Below, piece by piece: positions 16,239-25,674 of a stretch of 64,000 nt of DNA; within the stretch, counting starts at the first letter, position 1, and each line of letters begins with the position of its first letter. Under the pieces are notes generated by a model. The model did not search any database. It saw nothing but the letters and a program-made list of their open reading frames with translations, and was not told the DNA's origin. Location of the stretch: NCBI RefSeq assembly GCF_034314105.1, contig NZ_JAVIWJ010000001.1:3349501-3413500 (forward strand), in the 5' to 3' direction. The stretch is from Pseudomonas sp. AB6 (lineage in GTDB: Bacteria > Pseudomonadota > Gammaproteobacteria > Pseudomonadales > Pseudomonadaceae). The position numbers and the translations under genes are program-made.

Positions 16239-17702
16239 TTAACGGAACGGCGGCTCATCGAAGCTGCGCAGTTTGCGTGAGTGCAGCGAGTTAAGCTGCG
16301 TGCGTAACAGGTCAACCGCCGCGATGCCAATTTTCAAATGCTGACTGACTGCACGTTCGTAGAAAGCGTTGGCCGAGCCGGGCAGCTTAATTTCGCTGTG
16401 CAGCGGTTTATCCGACACACAAAGCAACGTGCCGTAGGGCACCCGCAGGCGATAACCTTGAGCAGCAATGGTGCCGCTTTCCATGTCCACAGCGACTGCG
16501 CGGGACAAGTTGATCAGCGGACGCTCCTGGGCCCAACGCAATTCCCAGTTTCGGTCGTCGTACGTCAAGACCGTGCCAGTGCGAAGGCGCTTTTTGAGGT
16601 CATCGCCGCGCTCGCCAGTGACTTGTGCAGCCGCTTCCTGCAACGCGAGCTGTACTTCAGCCAATGCCGGAATTGGAATGTTCGGCGGCACGACCCGGTC
16701 GAGAATGCCATCGCGGCGCATATAGGCGTGGGCCAGCACGTAATCACCAATGGTCTGCGATTGGCGCAGGCCGCCGCAGTGACCGATCATCAGCCAGCAA
16801 TGCGGACGCAGTACCGCCAAGTGATCGGTGATATTTTTGGCGTTGGACGGCCCGACACCAATGTTTACCAGTGTTACACCGTGACCGTCAGAGGCGATCA
16901 AGTGATACGCCGGCATCTGATAGCGATGCCATACCACACCGGCAACCACCGCCTGTGCCTCATCATGGTTCATGTTTTTGTCGACAACTACGTTGCCCGG
17001 CAAAACCATGCGCAGAAAACGTGGGTTGTCTCGCAGTTGCTCCAGACCATGAGCGATGAACTGGTCAACATAACGGTGATAGTTGGTCAGCAAAATCCAA
17101 GGCTGCACATGGCGCCAGTCGCTTCCGGTGTAATGCACCAGACGGCGCAGAGAAAAATCCACCCGCGCCGCGTCGAACAGCGCTAAAGGCAGAGGGTCGG
17201 TGTTAGCCCAGTCGTACAAGCCATCAGCTATGCCATCAGTGGCGGCCGACAGGTCGGTGCTCGGAAAAACCCGGGCCAGCGCAGCGGCGGTAACGCCGGA
17301 ACCGGCCAATTCGTCGCCCTGTTCGACCACATAAGGGTAAGGAATGTTTTGCTCGCTGACACCCACCGTTACCGTGACGGTAAAGTCGTTCATCAAGGGC
17401 ACCAGTTGCTCAAGCAAATAGGCGCGAAACGACGACGGATGGGTAACGGTGACGCTGTAAGTGCCAGGCAGTTGAACTTTGGCATAGGCCCGAGTCGTCA
17501 ACGGCACTTCACCCTGGCACGAATAAACAAGGCGCAACTCTGGGTAGCGAAACAGTTCACGCTCTGCCGCCGTCGGTTCCACACGGTCTTTGAGATACCG
17601 CTTGAGCGCTTGGCTCAATGCGCTGGTAGCGCGTTCATGCAACACAGCGAGGCGGTCTACAGCTTGCTCGGCAGTTTCAACGACAATAAAAGCTTCGGTC
17701 AC
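16239..17702 (-). CDS. amn: AMP nucleosidase
   Basis: A 487-residue AMP nucleosidase, which splits AMP to adenine and ribose 5-phosphate and so adjusts cytoplasmic purine pools. An N-terminal AMNp domain (to about residue 170) precedes a nucleoside-phosphorylase-like domain with NIGVGPSNAKNITDHLAVL, WLMIGHCGGLRQSQTIGDYV, VAVDMESGTIAAQGYR and LLCVSDKPLHSEIKLPG, the purine- and ribose-binding blocks of the family. The start is uncertain: GTG at 17702 has AGGA eight bases ahead; ATG at 17711 abuts the AGG and is less likely; the frame stays open to 17792. A palindromic repeat lies upstream. Confidence 0.93.
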   Translation of the reverse strand: MTEAFIVVETAEQAVDRLAVLHERATSALSQALKRYLKDRVEPTAAERELFRYPELRLVYSCQGEVPLTTRAYAKVQLPGTYSVTVTHPSSFRAYLLEQLVPLMNDFTVTVTVGVSEQNIPYPYVVEQGDELAGSGVTAAALARVFPSTDLSAATDGIADGLYDWANTDPLPLALFDAARVDFSLRRLVHYTGSDWRHVQPWILLTNYHRYVDQFIAHGLEQLRDNPRFLRMVLPGNVVVDKNMNHDEAQAVVAGVVWHRYQMPAYHLIASDGHGVTLVNIGVGPSNAKNITDHLAVLRPHCWLMIGHCGGLRQSQTIGDYVLAHAYMRRDGILDRVVPPNIPIPALAEVQLALQEAAAQVTGERGDDLKKRLRTGTVLTYDDRNWELRWAQERPLINLSRAVAVDMESGTIAAQGYRLRVPYGTLLCVSDKPLHSEIKLPGSANAFYERAVSQHLKIGIAAVDLLRTQLNSLHSRKLRSFDEPPFR

Positions 17703-17753
17703 GTTACACATCCTGTCTGATCTTGCAGGCTTGTATCTTGCCTGCATCTCCCT

Positions 17754-17829
17754 GCGGGAGCCAACTTGTTGGCGAAACGTTGCGTCAGACATACGGTGTC
17801 AAACTCTCCGCCAGCCAGTTGGCTCCCAC
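17754..17829. repeat. REP-like palindromic element, copy 1
   Basis: The left arm GGGAGCCAACTTGTTGGCGA and the right arm CCGCCAGCCAGTTGGCTCCC form a long imperfect hairpin with a roughly 35-base centre. Related copies lie at 26967-27043 and 29598-29674, all between genes. This one lies between the AidB-like gene and amn. Confidence 0.75.
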
Positions 17830-17853
17830 AAAAGGCGTCAAAGACCGCAGCCA

Positions 17854-19503
17854 TCACTCCACTTGCGGCGACGACCTGGCTACCAGCGCAGTGACGTCAA
17901 CGCCTCTGGGAAGTGCACCATACACCCGGCCTGCCGAACTCAATCGGCTGCTGATGAAGCCGTCACTGACGCTGGCGTTACCGGCTTGAAGCAGCAGTTT
18001 TGCTTGCAGGGCTAAGGCGATGTCTTCGGTCAGCTGCCGCGCGCGATATTGAATGTCAGTGGTGTCCTTGAACGCGTTTTTCAGCTGATCGATGTGGCCA
18101 GCCAATCGCCGGTCGCCATGACCGTCGCCCAATTCGTCGAACAACGCGTCCAGTACGCCCGGCTCTTTCGACAGCGCGCGCAACACGTCAAGGCATTGCA
18201 CGTTGCCGGAACCTTCCCACGTCGAGTTCACCGGGGCCTCACGGTACAGACGCGGCAAAATACTGTCTTCGACGTAACCGGCGCCTCCCATGCATTCAGC
18301 CGCCTCGTTGATCATCGCGGGAGCGCGCTTGCAGATCCAATACTTGCCCACCGCCGTGACCAACCGAGCGAAGCGGCCTTCCTGCGAATCTTGCAGATGA
18401 TCCAGCGCTCGGCCCATGCGCAGGGTCAGTGCGAGTGCTGCCTCGCTCTCCAACGCCAAATCGGCCAGTACGTTTTGCATCAGCGGTTGTTCGCTTAGCA
18501 TTCGGCCACCGACACTACGATGCGCACAATGATGAGCAGCCTGGGTCAAGGCCTGACGCATCAAGGCGCTGGAGCCAACCATGCAATCAAAACGGGTCAT
18601 GGCGACCATCTCAATAATCGTCGGTACGCCACGGCCTTCTTCGCCGATCATCCAGGCCAGTGCGCCGCGAAACTCAACCTCACTAGACGCGTTCGAGCAG
18701 TTTCCCAGTTTGTTTTTGAGGCGTTGAATATAGAACTCATTACGGCTGTCGTCCGGCCGATGGCGCGGCAATAGAAAACAGGACAGGCCTTTTTCGGTTT
18801 GCGCCAACGTCAGAAATGCATCACACATCGGAGCAGAGCAAAACCATTTATGTCCGACCAACTCATAAGCTTGTCCCGGTCCAACGGTACTCACCGGATA
18901 GGCCTTGGTGGTATTGGCGCGCACATCGGTGCCACCCTGTTTTTCGGTCATTGCCATGCCGATGGTCGCACCCGCTTTATGGCCAATACCTACATTGCGC
19001 GGGTCATATTCAGTGGCCAGAATTTTCGGCAGCCAAATGTTGGCCAGATCAGGCTGGATTTTCATCGCCGGCACACTGGCAAAGGTCATGGTTAACGGGC
19101 AACCGCTTCCCGCTTCGGCTTGGCTGTGCAAGTAGCTCATCGCCGCACGCGCAACATGGGCGCCGGGTTGCGGATCGGTCCAGGGGAGCGACGGCAACCC
19201 ATGTTCAACGGCGGCACGCATCAGTTCGTGGTAAGCAGGGTGGAACTCGACAAGATCAATCCGATGCCCGTAACGGTCGTGACTGACAAACACCGGTTTG
19301 TTTTCATTGGCCAGAAAACCGGCAATCATCAACGGGCCGCCAGCGAGGGAGCCGTAGGCGTCAATTCGCGACTGCGCCCAGCCAGCCCCAAAACGCAGAG
19401 ACCATTCCTGCAAAGGTAAATCAATGCGGTACAGGTTAACGCCGTCCAATGAAGGAGGCTGATTAGTCACTTCATGGGTTTCGGCGAACTGGTGCAGGTT
19501 CAT
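17854..19503 (-). CDS. aidB: AidB-like acyl-CoA dehydrogenase
   Basis: A 549-residue flavoprotein of the AidB branch of acyl-CoA dehydrogenases. Visible blocks are a long N-terminal region, then PLTMTFASVPAM, GMAMTEKQGGTDVRANTT (FAD-contacting middle domain), HKWFCSAPMCDAFLTLAQT, and the C-terminal helical part with AAECMGGAGYVEDSILPRLYREAP and NSTWEGSGNVQCLDVLRAL, typical of AidB. E. coli AidB is induced by alkylation stress and binds DNA; whether this one does so is not shown, but an Ada-AlkA/Ogt repair locus lies 4 kb away. AGGAG precedes the ATG. Confidence 0.9.
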   Translation of the reverse strand: MNLHQFAETHEVTNQPPSLDGVNLYRIDLPLQEWSLRFGAGWAQSRIDAYGSLAGGPLMIAGFLANENKPVFVSHDRYGHRIDLVEFHPAYHELMRAAVEHGLPSLPWTDPQPGAHVARAAMSYLHSQAEAGSGCPLTMTFASVPAMKIQPDLANIWLPKILATEYDPRNVGIGHKAGATIGMAMTEKQGGTDVRANTTKAYPVSTVGPGQAYELVGHKWFCSAPMCDAFLTLAQTEKGLSCFLLPRHRPDDSRNEFYIQRLKNKLGNCSNASSEVEFRGALAWMIGEEGRGVPTIIEMVAMTRFDCMVGSSALMRQALTQAAHHCAHRSVGGRMLSEQPLMQNVLADLALESEAALALTLRMGRALDHLQDSQEGRFARLVTAVGKYWICKRAPAMINEAAECMGGAGYVEDSILPRLYREAPVNSTWEGSGNVQCLDVLRALSKEPGVLDALFDELGDGHGDRRLAGHIDQLKNAFKDTTDIQYRARQLTEDIALALQAKLLLQAGNASVSDGFISSRLSSAGRVYGALPRGVDVTALVARSSPQVE

Positions 19504-19673
19504 GGGCCGCTCCTGTCTCGAACGCGCCGAAAGGGCACGCCCGTAAAAAGAAGTGAATCACGCGCGACAAGGCTTTACAAAGCGCCATATCGGACTTAGA
19601 TACCGGTGTTTTCACCTTAAAACCATATGAAAACTCGCTCCAACGGTGTCTCTCCAGCACGCCAAATCGCCGG

Positions 19674-21659
19674 TCAGATCGTGTGAATCACCGACGTGCA
19701 ACGCTGCGATTCAACCTCGGAACGGCACAGTTCGAGGCGCAGAGTGAAGCAACTGCCCCGTCCAGGCTCGGATTGGTGGCTCAACGTTCCGCCCACTAAT
19801 TCAATCAGTTGTCGACAGATAGCGAGGCCAATACCCAATCCGCCATATTCGCGGGTCATTGAGCTGTCCACCTGGAAAAACGTCTGATATAGCGCGGCTT
19901 CGTCCAAACGACTAAAGCCTATTCCACTGTCGATCACGTCAATCCGTACAGAGTATCTTTGCTGATTATCGGACTTCCCGGTAATTTTCAAAATCACGCT
20001 GCCAGCCTTGGTGAATTTAATCGCGTTATCCAACAAGCAACCCATGCACTGTTGCAATTTGCTCACGTCGCCCAGCAGGCTGTCGGGAAGCGAATCATCC
20101 AGCTCGATGACAAAACTCAAATGCTTGACCTGAGCCGCACCGACGTATTGCCTACGTAGATCCGCCATCAACCGACGCAGGCTGAACGGCTCATTGACTG
20201 CATACAACTTGCCCGCCTGCAATTGGGTAAGGGTCAAAATACCATTGACCATGCCCATCATGTCCTGAGCAGAATCGGCGGCGGTTTGTTGGTAGAGGCT
20301 GAGTTCGCTGTCCATCGGTAGCATCTGCATCAACTCCAATGAGCCAATCACACCGTTCATGGGTGTGCGCAATTCATGGGTCAATGTGGCCAGAAACTCA
20401 TCCTTTAGCCGGTTACTGGTTGCCAACTGTTGATTCACGCGCTCAAGGTTTTGACCGGCTTCTAACACAATCTGCGCCTGCTGCTCGCGCATCATATTGA
20501 TGCGATCAGCCAGCGCCAGCGACAGCAGCGCCACTTCCAATACTGAACCTATCTGGCTGGAATACATGGTGAAAAAGTTGTTAGGTAGATAACCCATCAG
20601 CATGAACGCGTTAATTAGCCCGCCTGTCAGGAATAGCGACCAAGCAACGATGTAATACCGTGCCACGCGCAGCCCACGAATCTTGGCGGTAATCCCCGTG
20701 GCGACGATCACCAATGTGAACAGCAATACCAAACCGGTTGCCAGTCGCAGCGCGACACCGTAATCCACGGTTATCGACAAGACCATGACCGCAGCCGCAA
20801 AGGCCATGAGCAGCAGCAGCGAACGATCAAGCCAGCGGTTAAGCGAGGGTGTCTGGAGGAAGTGTCGAGAAAACTGACTGGCAAAAAATACTGCCGAACC
20901 CACCAGAAACGGGGTGGAAGCATTAGCCCACCATGGATTTTCTGGCCAGAAAAACTCAATGCCAGCGCCATTTACCGAGATCTGATATAGACCAAATGAC
21001 GAAATATAGAGGATGTAATACAGGTAGCTGGTATCGCGTACACCGACGTAGATAAACAGGTTGTAAACCAACATCCCCATCAACATACCGTAGATCAGCC
21101 CGAGCACATAAATGCGCGCTGGCTGCGCTTCGATGTAGGCGTGGCTCGACCAAAGCGCAAGCGGAGCCTGAATTGAACCATGCCCGGCGACCCGCACGTA
21201 AAGCGTCTTAACCTCATCGGGAGGCAAGTTCAGGTCGAAAAGGAAGTTGTTCTGCTTAATCTGACGGCTGGAGAAGGGCAACATGTCCCCGGTCTGCCAC
21301 GCCAATCGAAAGCGCCCTGAGGCATCGGCAGTGTATAGATCGACGTGATCCATCGGGGGATAGGCCATTTCTAATAACCAATCCGGCCGAGCATCTAATT
21401 GTTTCGGGCGAAATTGCAGTTCGACTTTCAACCAATAAGCCGAGCGCGAGTAACCCGCGTTAAGCGCGTCTGCATTTTGATCACGAAACCGAACCTGCAG
21501 GGCCGGGTCGCTTACCTCTTCAATCGTCGCCTCACCCGTAACATCTTCAAACACCTGAACTGCTCGCCCTAGGGGCAAGTTGCGAGTGTTTTCGTCGAAC
21601 TCGACGGCATCGGCCAGCAACGGCAACCAAGCAACCAGCATAATCAGCAAATAGCGCAT
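19674..21659 (-). CDS. ladS: LadS-like 7TM-DISM sensor histidine kinase lacking a receiver domain
   Basis: A 661-residue membrane kinase. A signal peptide (to about 18) is followed by a periplasmic 7TMR-DISMED2 domain (about 25-165), a seven-helix 7TMR-DISM block (about 182-388), a short coiled coil, a HisKA domain with H428 in LTHELRTPMNG, and an HATPase domain with DNAIKFTKAGS, DSGIGFS and GLGIGLAICRQL. The chain stops 23 residues after the last ATPase motif, so there is no receiver domain. Position next to thiD matches ladS of P. aeruginosa (PA3974, a hybrid kinase feeding GacS/GacA), recalled as about 795 residues with a receiver. The 170 bases beyond the stop hold no receiver remnant. 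Confidence 0.85.
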   Translation of the reverse strand: MRYLLIMLVAWLPLLADAVEFDENTRNLPLGRAVQVFEDVTGEATIEEVSDPALQVRFRDQNADALNAGYSRSAYWLKVELQFRPKQLDARPDWLLEMAYPPMDHVDLYTADASGRFRLAWQTGDMLPFSSRQIKQNNFLFDLNLPPDEVKTLYVRVAGHGSIQAPLALWSSHAYIEAQPARIYVLGLIYGMLMGMLVYNLFIYVGVRDTSYLYYILYISSFGLYQISVNGAGIEFFWPENPWWANASTPFLVGSAVFFASQFSRHFLQTPSLNRWLDRSLLLLMAFAAAVMVLSITVDYGVALRLATGLVLLFTLVIVATGITAKIRGLRVARYYIVAWSLFLTGGLINAFMLMGYLPNNFFTMYSSQIGSVLEVALLSLALADRINMMREQQAQIVLEAGQNLERVNQQLATSNRLKDEFLATLTHELRTPMNGVIGSLELMQMLPMDSELSLYQQTAADSAQDMMGMVNGILTLTQLQAGKLYAVNEPFSLRRLMADLRRQYVGAAQVKHLSFVIELDDSLPDSLLGDVSKLQQCMGCLLDNAIKFTKAGSVILKITGKSDNQQRYSVRIDVIDSGIGFSRLDEAALYQTFFQVDSSMTREYGGLGIGLAICRQLIELVGGTLSHQSEPGRGSCFTLRLELCRSEVESQRCTSVIHTI

Positions 21660-22058
21660 ACAGCCCCAGAGTGGCCCGTCCGACTGGTCGCAAAGCCTCT
21701 TTTCCCTTTGAGACAACGTCAGCCCACAGATCCTGTTGTTGATATGGAAATGAGTCCGCACGGTGTGAGACTAACTTTATAATGTGTCAGCATGTTTCAT
21801 CAACAAGTCAGCATCCCGTCATTCGAAGCTGAAACTGGCGTATACCGTTCGTCAGAAGCTGCGAGCATAACGGCGAAACGTAAGTCGACACCACACTTTT
21901 AAATGGAAAGAAGGCTCTAGAACGGGCATTACAGCAGTTTATGCGTCTATTAAATGACGCAGCCAAGCTAACAAGCCCGATATTACCGTTTGCGCAAACA
22001 AAAAAAATCCTACGCCCGCGAGCGGCCGCAGAAAAGTTTGGTGGTAAGCTCGCGCACC
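21660..22058. other. 399-base divergent region between ladS-like gene and thiD
   Basis: This region must carry the promoters of both genes. A TATAAT hexamer occurs at 21778-21783 on the plus strand without a good -35 match. No TPP riboswitch core, terminator or small gene was seen. Confidence 0.45.
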
Positions 22059-22856
22059 ATGACTATCTATAGCTCCCGCCCCGTTGTCCTTTGTCTCTCC
22101 GGCCACGACCCTAGTGGCGGCGCCGGCATGCAGGCCGATATTGAAGCCCTTCTCGCTCAAGGCTGCCACGCTGCACCGGCAATCACCGCCCTGACCGTAC
22201 AAGACACCGTTAACGTGACCGATTTCCGGGTGCTGGACCGGGATTGGGTATTGGCGCAAGCCAATGCAGTGCTTAACGACTCCACGGTGGCCGCGGTCAA
22301 GTTGGGCATGCTCGGTTCGCTGGAAATGGTCGACACTGTCGTTGGCCTGCTGGAAGTTCATCCGCATCTGCCGTTGGTGTGCGATCCGGTTCTGCGGGCT
22401 GGTGGTGGGGGTCGCTTGGGCAAGGATGAAGTCGGTTATGCCATGCGAGAGCGTCTTCTGCCATTGGCAACCATTGCAACCCCTAATCTGCCCGAAGCAC
22501 GCATCCTCGCCGAGCTGCCCGAAGGTACTGCGGACGAATGCGCTGAAAAGCTGCTGCCGTTCTGCAAGCATTTGCTGATTACCGGCGGCCACGGTGACGA
22601 AGACCTTATTCACAATCGCTTGTACATTCGTGGTGGCCGGACGCTTACGTTTACCTGCCAGCGTTTGCCTGGCAGTTATCACGGCTCTGGCTGCACGTTG
22701 GCCAGCGCTCTGGCTGGACGCTTGGCACTGGGGGAAAATTTGATCAGTGCGGTGCAATCGGCGCTCAACTACACGTGGCGTACGCTGCGAGACGCTGAAC
22801 AGTTGGGTAAAGGGCAATTTGTTCCGCGCCGTTTACCACTGGATTTTTGCTCGTGA
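22059..22856 (+). CDS. thiD: Hydroxymethylpyrimidine/phosphomethylpyrimidine kinase
   Basis: A 265-residue PfkB/ribokinase-like kinase that phosphorylates HMP and then HMP-P to HMP-PP for thiamine synthesis. Motifs are [19 protein letters not shown] at the N terminus, [32 protein letters not shown] and the phosphate-binding [16 protein letters not shown]. The ATG at 22059 gives the standard N terminus; the frame extends further up without a ribosome site. thiE follows 37 bases later on the same strand and uses HMP-PP, the ThiD product. No TPP riboswitch is seen in front. Confidence 0.95.
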   Translation: MTIYSSRPVVLCLSGHDPSGGAGMQADIEALLAQGCHAAPAITALTVQDTVNVTDFRVLDRDWVLAQANAVLNDSTVAAVKLGMLGSLEMVDTVVGLLEVHPHLPLVCDPVLRAGGGGRLGKDEVGYAMRERLLPLATIATPNLPEARILAELPEGTADECAEKLLPFCKHLLITGGHGDEDLIHNRLYIRGGRTLTFTCQRLPGSYHGSGCTLASALAGRLALGENLISAVQSALNYTWRTLRDAEQLGKGQFVPRRLPLDFCS

Positions 22857-22879
22857 TACGACGTTTTGGGGCCCGCCCG

Positions 22880-22897
22880 ATGAAGCTACAACAATGA
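22880..22897 (+). other. Five-codon ORF whose stop overlaps the thiE start
   Basis: ATG at 22880 opens five codons (M K L Q Q) ending in TGA at 22895-22897, which overlaps the thiE ATG at 22894-22896. A GGGG stretch lies about ten bases ahead, while thiE itself has no clear Shine-Dalgarno. The tiny frame mimics the thiE start (M K L R). It may couple thiE translation to ribosomes finishing the mini-ORF, or may be chance. Confidence 0.35.
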
Positions 22898-23520
22898 AAT
22901 TACGTGGCTTGTATGCCGTTACTGATAGCCAACTGTTGGCTGGCAAGTTTTTGTCTTACGTCGAAGCCGCTCTCGAGGGTGGCGTAACCCTGCTGCAATA
23001 CCGTGACAAAAGCGGTGACGAAACTCGCCGCCTGCGTGAAGCGGATACGCTTCTGCGTCTGTGCGAACGCTATAAGACTCAATTGATTATTAACGACGAC
23101 GCAGAATTGGCGGCGCGTCTCGGCGTCGGCGTGCACCTTGGGCAGACCGATGGCTCGCTGCACACGGCTCGCGCACTGCTGCGGCATAAAGCGATCATCG
23201 GCGCGACGTGCCATGGCCAACTGGAACTGGCCGCTCAAGCCAAGGCCGATGGTGCGAGCTATGTCGCATTTGGACGCTTTTTCAACTCAAATACCAAGCC
23301 GGGTGCGCCGGTCGCCGATCTCGATTTGTTGGATCAGGCGCGTGCTCGCATTCACTTGCCGATTGCAGTGATTGGCGGCATCACGCTGGAAAATGCTGCG
23401 CCTCTGGTGGAGCATGGCGCCGATTTACTGGCCGTGGTTCACGGTTTATTCGGAGCTGACAGCACCCAAGAAGTCACCCGCCGCGCCAAGGCCTTTAACG
23501 CCTTGTTCAAACACAGCTAG
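22894..23520 (+). CDS. thiE: Thiamine phosphate synthase
   Basis: A 208-residue TIM-barrel enzyme joining HMP-PP and thiazole phosphate to thiamine phosphate. Motifs are [72 protein letters not shown] and [25 protein letters not shown], covering the substrate and phosphate loops. The thiD-thiE order fits a pathway operon. Its start codon overlaps the stop of a five-codon upstream frame. It converges on ogt with only four bases between the stops. Confidence 0.95.
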   Translation: MKLRGLYAVTDSQLLAGKFLSYVEAALEGGVTLLQYRDKSGDETRRLREADTLLRLCERYKTQLIINDDAELAARLGVGVHLGQTDGSLHTARALLRHKAIIGATCHGQLELAAQAKADGASYVAFGRFFNSNTKPGAPVADLDLLDQARARIHLPIAVIGGITLENAAPLVEHGADLLAVVHGLFGADSTQEVTRRAKAFNALFKHS

Positions 23521-23524
23521 TTAG

Positions 23525-24052
23525 CTACTCGTTCGAACTGACCAGCTCGAACTCAAATCCGACGAGCCTGCCGCTCATGTTTTCCAGTGACAGCAACGCC
23601 TGTTTGCGATCAACCCCGCCCGCGTAGCCTGTAAGGCCACCGCCGCCTCCGATGACCCGGTGGCAGGGAATAATGATCGATATCGGATTTCGGCCATTGG
23701 CAGTGCCTACTGCTCGCGAATGTCCGCTGCTCAACCCCATGCTCTTTGCCAGGGTGCCGTAAGACACAATCTCGCCATACGGAATCAACGACAGTTGCTG
23801 CCAGACCAGGCGTTGGAACGGCGTGCCGCGCATTACCAGCGGTAAATTGAACACCCGCCGTTCGCCTTTGAAAAACTCATCCAGTTGCTCGCGCGCCAAG
23901 CTTACGACCTTTGGAACTGAGAGCTCGTCAGGCGTGAATACCAAATCGGGATAGTATTTTTGACCCACGAAAAAAACTCCGGTCAATGCGTCATCTTCCA
24001 CACGCAGGGCGATATCGCCGAGCGGACTCGCTGCTATATAGCCCTGACTCAT
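23525..24052 (-). CDS. ogt: Methylated-DNA--protein-cysteine methyltransferase
   Basis: A 175-residue O6-alkylguanine-DNA alkyltransferase that repairs DNA by taking the alkyl group onto its own cysteine, once per molecule. The active site is IIIPCHRVIG with C130; the helix-turn-helix Arg finger is HSRAVGTANGRNPI; the helical TPFQRLVWQQL precedes PYGEIVSYG. The ATG overlaps the stop of the Ada-AlkA gene (ATGA), so translation is likely coupled and the two proteins are made together. Ogt or AdaB naming is equally possible. Confidence 0.95.
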   Translation of the reverse strand: MSQGYIAASPLGDIALRVEDDALTGVFFVGQKYYPDLVFTPDELSVPKVVSLAREQLDEFFKGERRVFNLPLVMRGTPFQRLVWQQLSLIPYGEIVSYGTLAKSMGLSSGHSRAVGTANGRNPISIIIPCHRVIGGGGGLTGYAGGVDRKQALLSLENMSGRLVGFEFELVSSNE

Positions 24053-25494
24053 GATTTCGCTGCCTCGTGTTGTCGCCACAGGTGCACGGTGGCATAAGCG
24101 CGCCACGGTGCCCACTGACTGGCGTGTTCATTCAAGAGTGCCGCCGCTGAATAGCCCAAGTGTTTTTTCAGTACCGCATCCCCTTCCGGGAACGCGTTGG
24201 GCCAACCGAGCGCGCGCATGGCGATATATTGCACGGTCCACTCGCCGACGCCGCGTATAGCGCGCAATGCAGTCAGTGTTTCTTCCAGCGGAACCAGTGG
24301 TTCGAGGATTATTCGACCGGACGCCACTGCCTGTGCGACAGCAATGATGGCCTCAGCGCGGATACGAATCAGCCCGGTGGCGATCAAATCCTCGGCCGAC
24401 AGTTGAGCAATGTCGCCTGCCGCTGGGAATGCACTGAACAGACCAAACGGCGCATCCGGCACTTTTGCGCCGAACCGCTCGGCGATTCGACCCAATACCA
24501 CTCGGGCGTTCGCCACCGATATTTGCTGCCCGACAATCGCGCGCACCGCAATTTCAAATCCGTCGACTGCACCCGGAACGCGCATACCCGGCAGATCCGC
24601 CGCCAACGCACCTAGGTGAGCGTCGATAAGATCGGGCCGACAATCGGTATCGAATATACGGCGCACACGCCCCAGAAGCGGCGCAATCCCATATTGCAAA
24701 GACGCCGAAGCAGTCACCAACAAACTATGCCGCAACGGCGCATGCTCAATACTGATCCATCCCATTAGTGGCCGTCCCGCGTGCTCAAACGCGATGATCC
24801 GCGTGTAGCGGTCTTCACCTACCTGCTCGACACCACGAATCTGACGATGAGCAAGAAAGTCGAGCACCCCACGCCAGGCAAACGGAGGCCGATAGGACAG
24901 CTCAAATTTCATCACGTGTGAATCCGGCGCACGACTCATCTTTCTCAGCCGTAACGGACTCAACCCGTATTGCGACTGAAATAACGCATTGAAACGTCTG
25001 ACGCTGCCAAAACCTGCGGCTAACGCCACTTCAGTCACTGACATCTGAGTATCCGTCAGCAGCCGCTTGGCAATTAACAAACGCTGGGTGCGCGTGTACG
25101 CGGTCATCGACACACCGAACTCAGCTTCAAAAATCCGACGCAGGTGTCGGGTTGTAATACCCACACGGCCGGCCAGTGCTGAAAGGTTTTTGCCGCTAAG
25201 GAAACCTTCTTCAATCAATCGTGCGGCGGCTTGCGCCAATCCAGTGGAGAGGTCGAGCACTCTATGACCGGGCGCGAGTTCCGGGCGGCAGCGCAAGCAC
25301 GGACGATAGCCCGCATGTTCTGCCGCGGCCGCGCTGGAGTAGAAGCTGCAGTTTTTGGCATGAGGCGCTCGCGCTGGGCATATGGGACGGCAATAGATGC
25401 CCGTCGAAGTTACCCCCATGAAAAACCAACCATCAAAGCGGCGGTCTCGGGCGACGAAGGCGGCATAGCAAACCCGCGGATCAAGAGTGTTCAT
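24049..25494 (-). CDS. alkA: Ada-type zinc/AraC domain fused to AlkA 3-methyladenine glycosylase
   Basis: A 481-residue fusion. Residues 5-72 form an Ada zinc domain with the four cysteines C35, C39, C66 and C69 (GIYCRPICPAR and YRPCLRCRPEL), which in Ada takes methyl groups from phosphotriesters. An AraC-type HTH pair (about 85-180) follows, then AlkA_N and an HhH-GPD glycosylase with IRGVGEWTVQYIAMRALGW and FPEGDAVLKKHLG, including the catalytic Asp. It should sense methyl damage, activate transcription and excise alkylated bases. It is translated just before ogt with an ATGA overlap. The in-frame region up to 25788 lacks Ada similarity, so the start at 25494 is used. Confidence 0.92.
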   Translation of the reverse strand: MNTLDPRVCYAAFVARDRRFDGWFFMGVTSTGIYCRPICPARAPHAKNCSFYSSAAAAEHAGYRPCLRCRPELAPGHRVLDLSTGLAQAAARLIEEGFLSGKNLSALAGRVGITTRHLRRIFEAEFGVSMTAYTRTQRLLIAKRLLTDTQMSVTEVALAAGFGSVRRFNALFQSQYGLSPLRLRKMSRAPDSHVMKFELSYRPPFAWRGVLDFLAHRQIRGVEQVGEDRYTRIIAFEHAGRPLMGWISIEHAPLRHSLLVTASASLQYGIAPLLGRVRRIFDTDCRPDLIDAHLGALAADLPGMRVPGAVDGFEIAVRAIVGQQISVANARVVLGRIAERFGAKVPDAPFGLFSAFPAAGDIAQLSAEDLIATGLIRIRAEAIIAVAQAVASGRIILEPLVPLEETLTALRAIRGVGEWTVQYIAMRALGWPNAFPEGDAVLKKHLGYSAAALLNEHASQWAPWRAYATVHLWRQHEAAKS

Positions 25495-25567
25495 GGGCAG
25501 GACTGTAATTGAGGCGCCTGGAAAAGTCTGGCCAAATTCGGACATGTATAGCCCTGACGGACGTAGG

Positions 25568-25573
25568 TATAAT
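25568..25573 (+). promoter_or_regulatory. Putative hemL -10 element
   Basis: TATAAT lies 102 bases before the hemL ATG in the gap between the divergent alkA and hemL genes. The hexamer at the expected -35 position is poor, so strength may depend on an activator. Confidence 0.45.
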
Positions 25574-25674
25574 CCGTCCCCTGCACATTCTGGACAACCG
25601 CCTACGCTGACCAGCAAGCGCCGCCGCTGTGATCCGCGCAGAACATATTTCTGGTTAAAAAGCTGAGACCCATC

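Noticed and set aside
19504-19673. Frameshifted receiver domain after the LadS-like kinase
   Set aside because: The 170 bases hold no Asp/Lys receiver motifs in any minus-strand frame and are too short for a receiver.
21660-22058. TPP riboswitch ahead of thiD
   Set aside because: The conserved CUGAGA and GACCUGAUCUGG-like core elements are absent in the leader.
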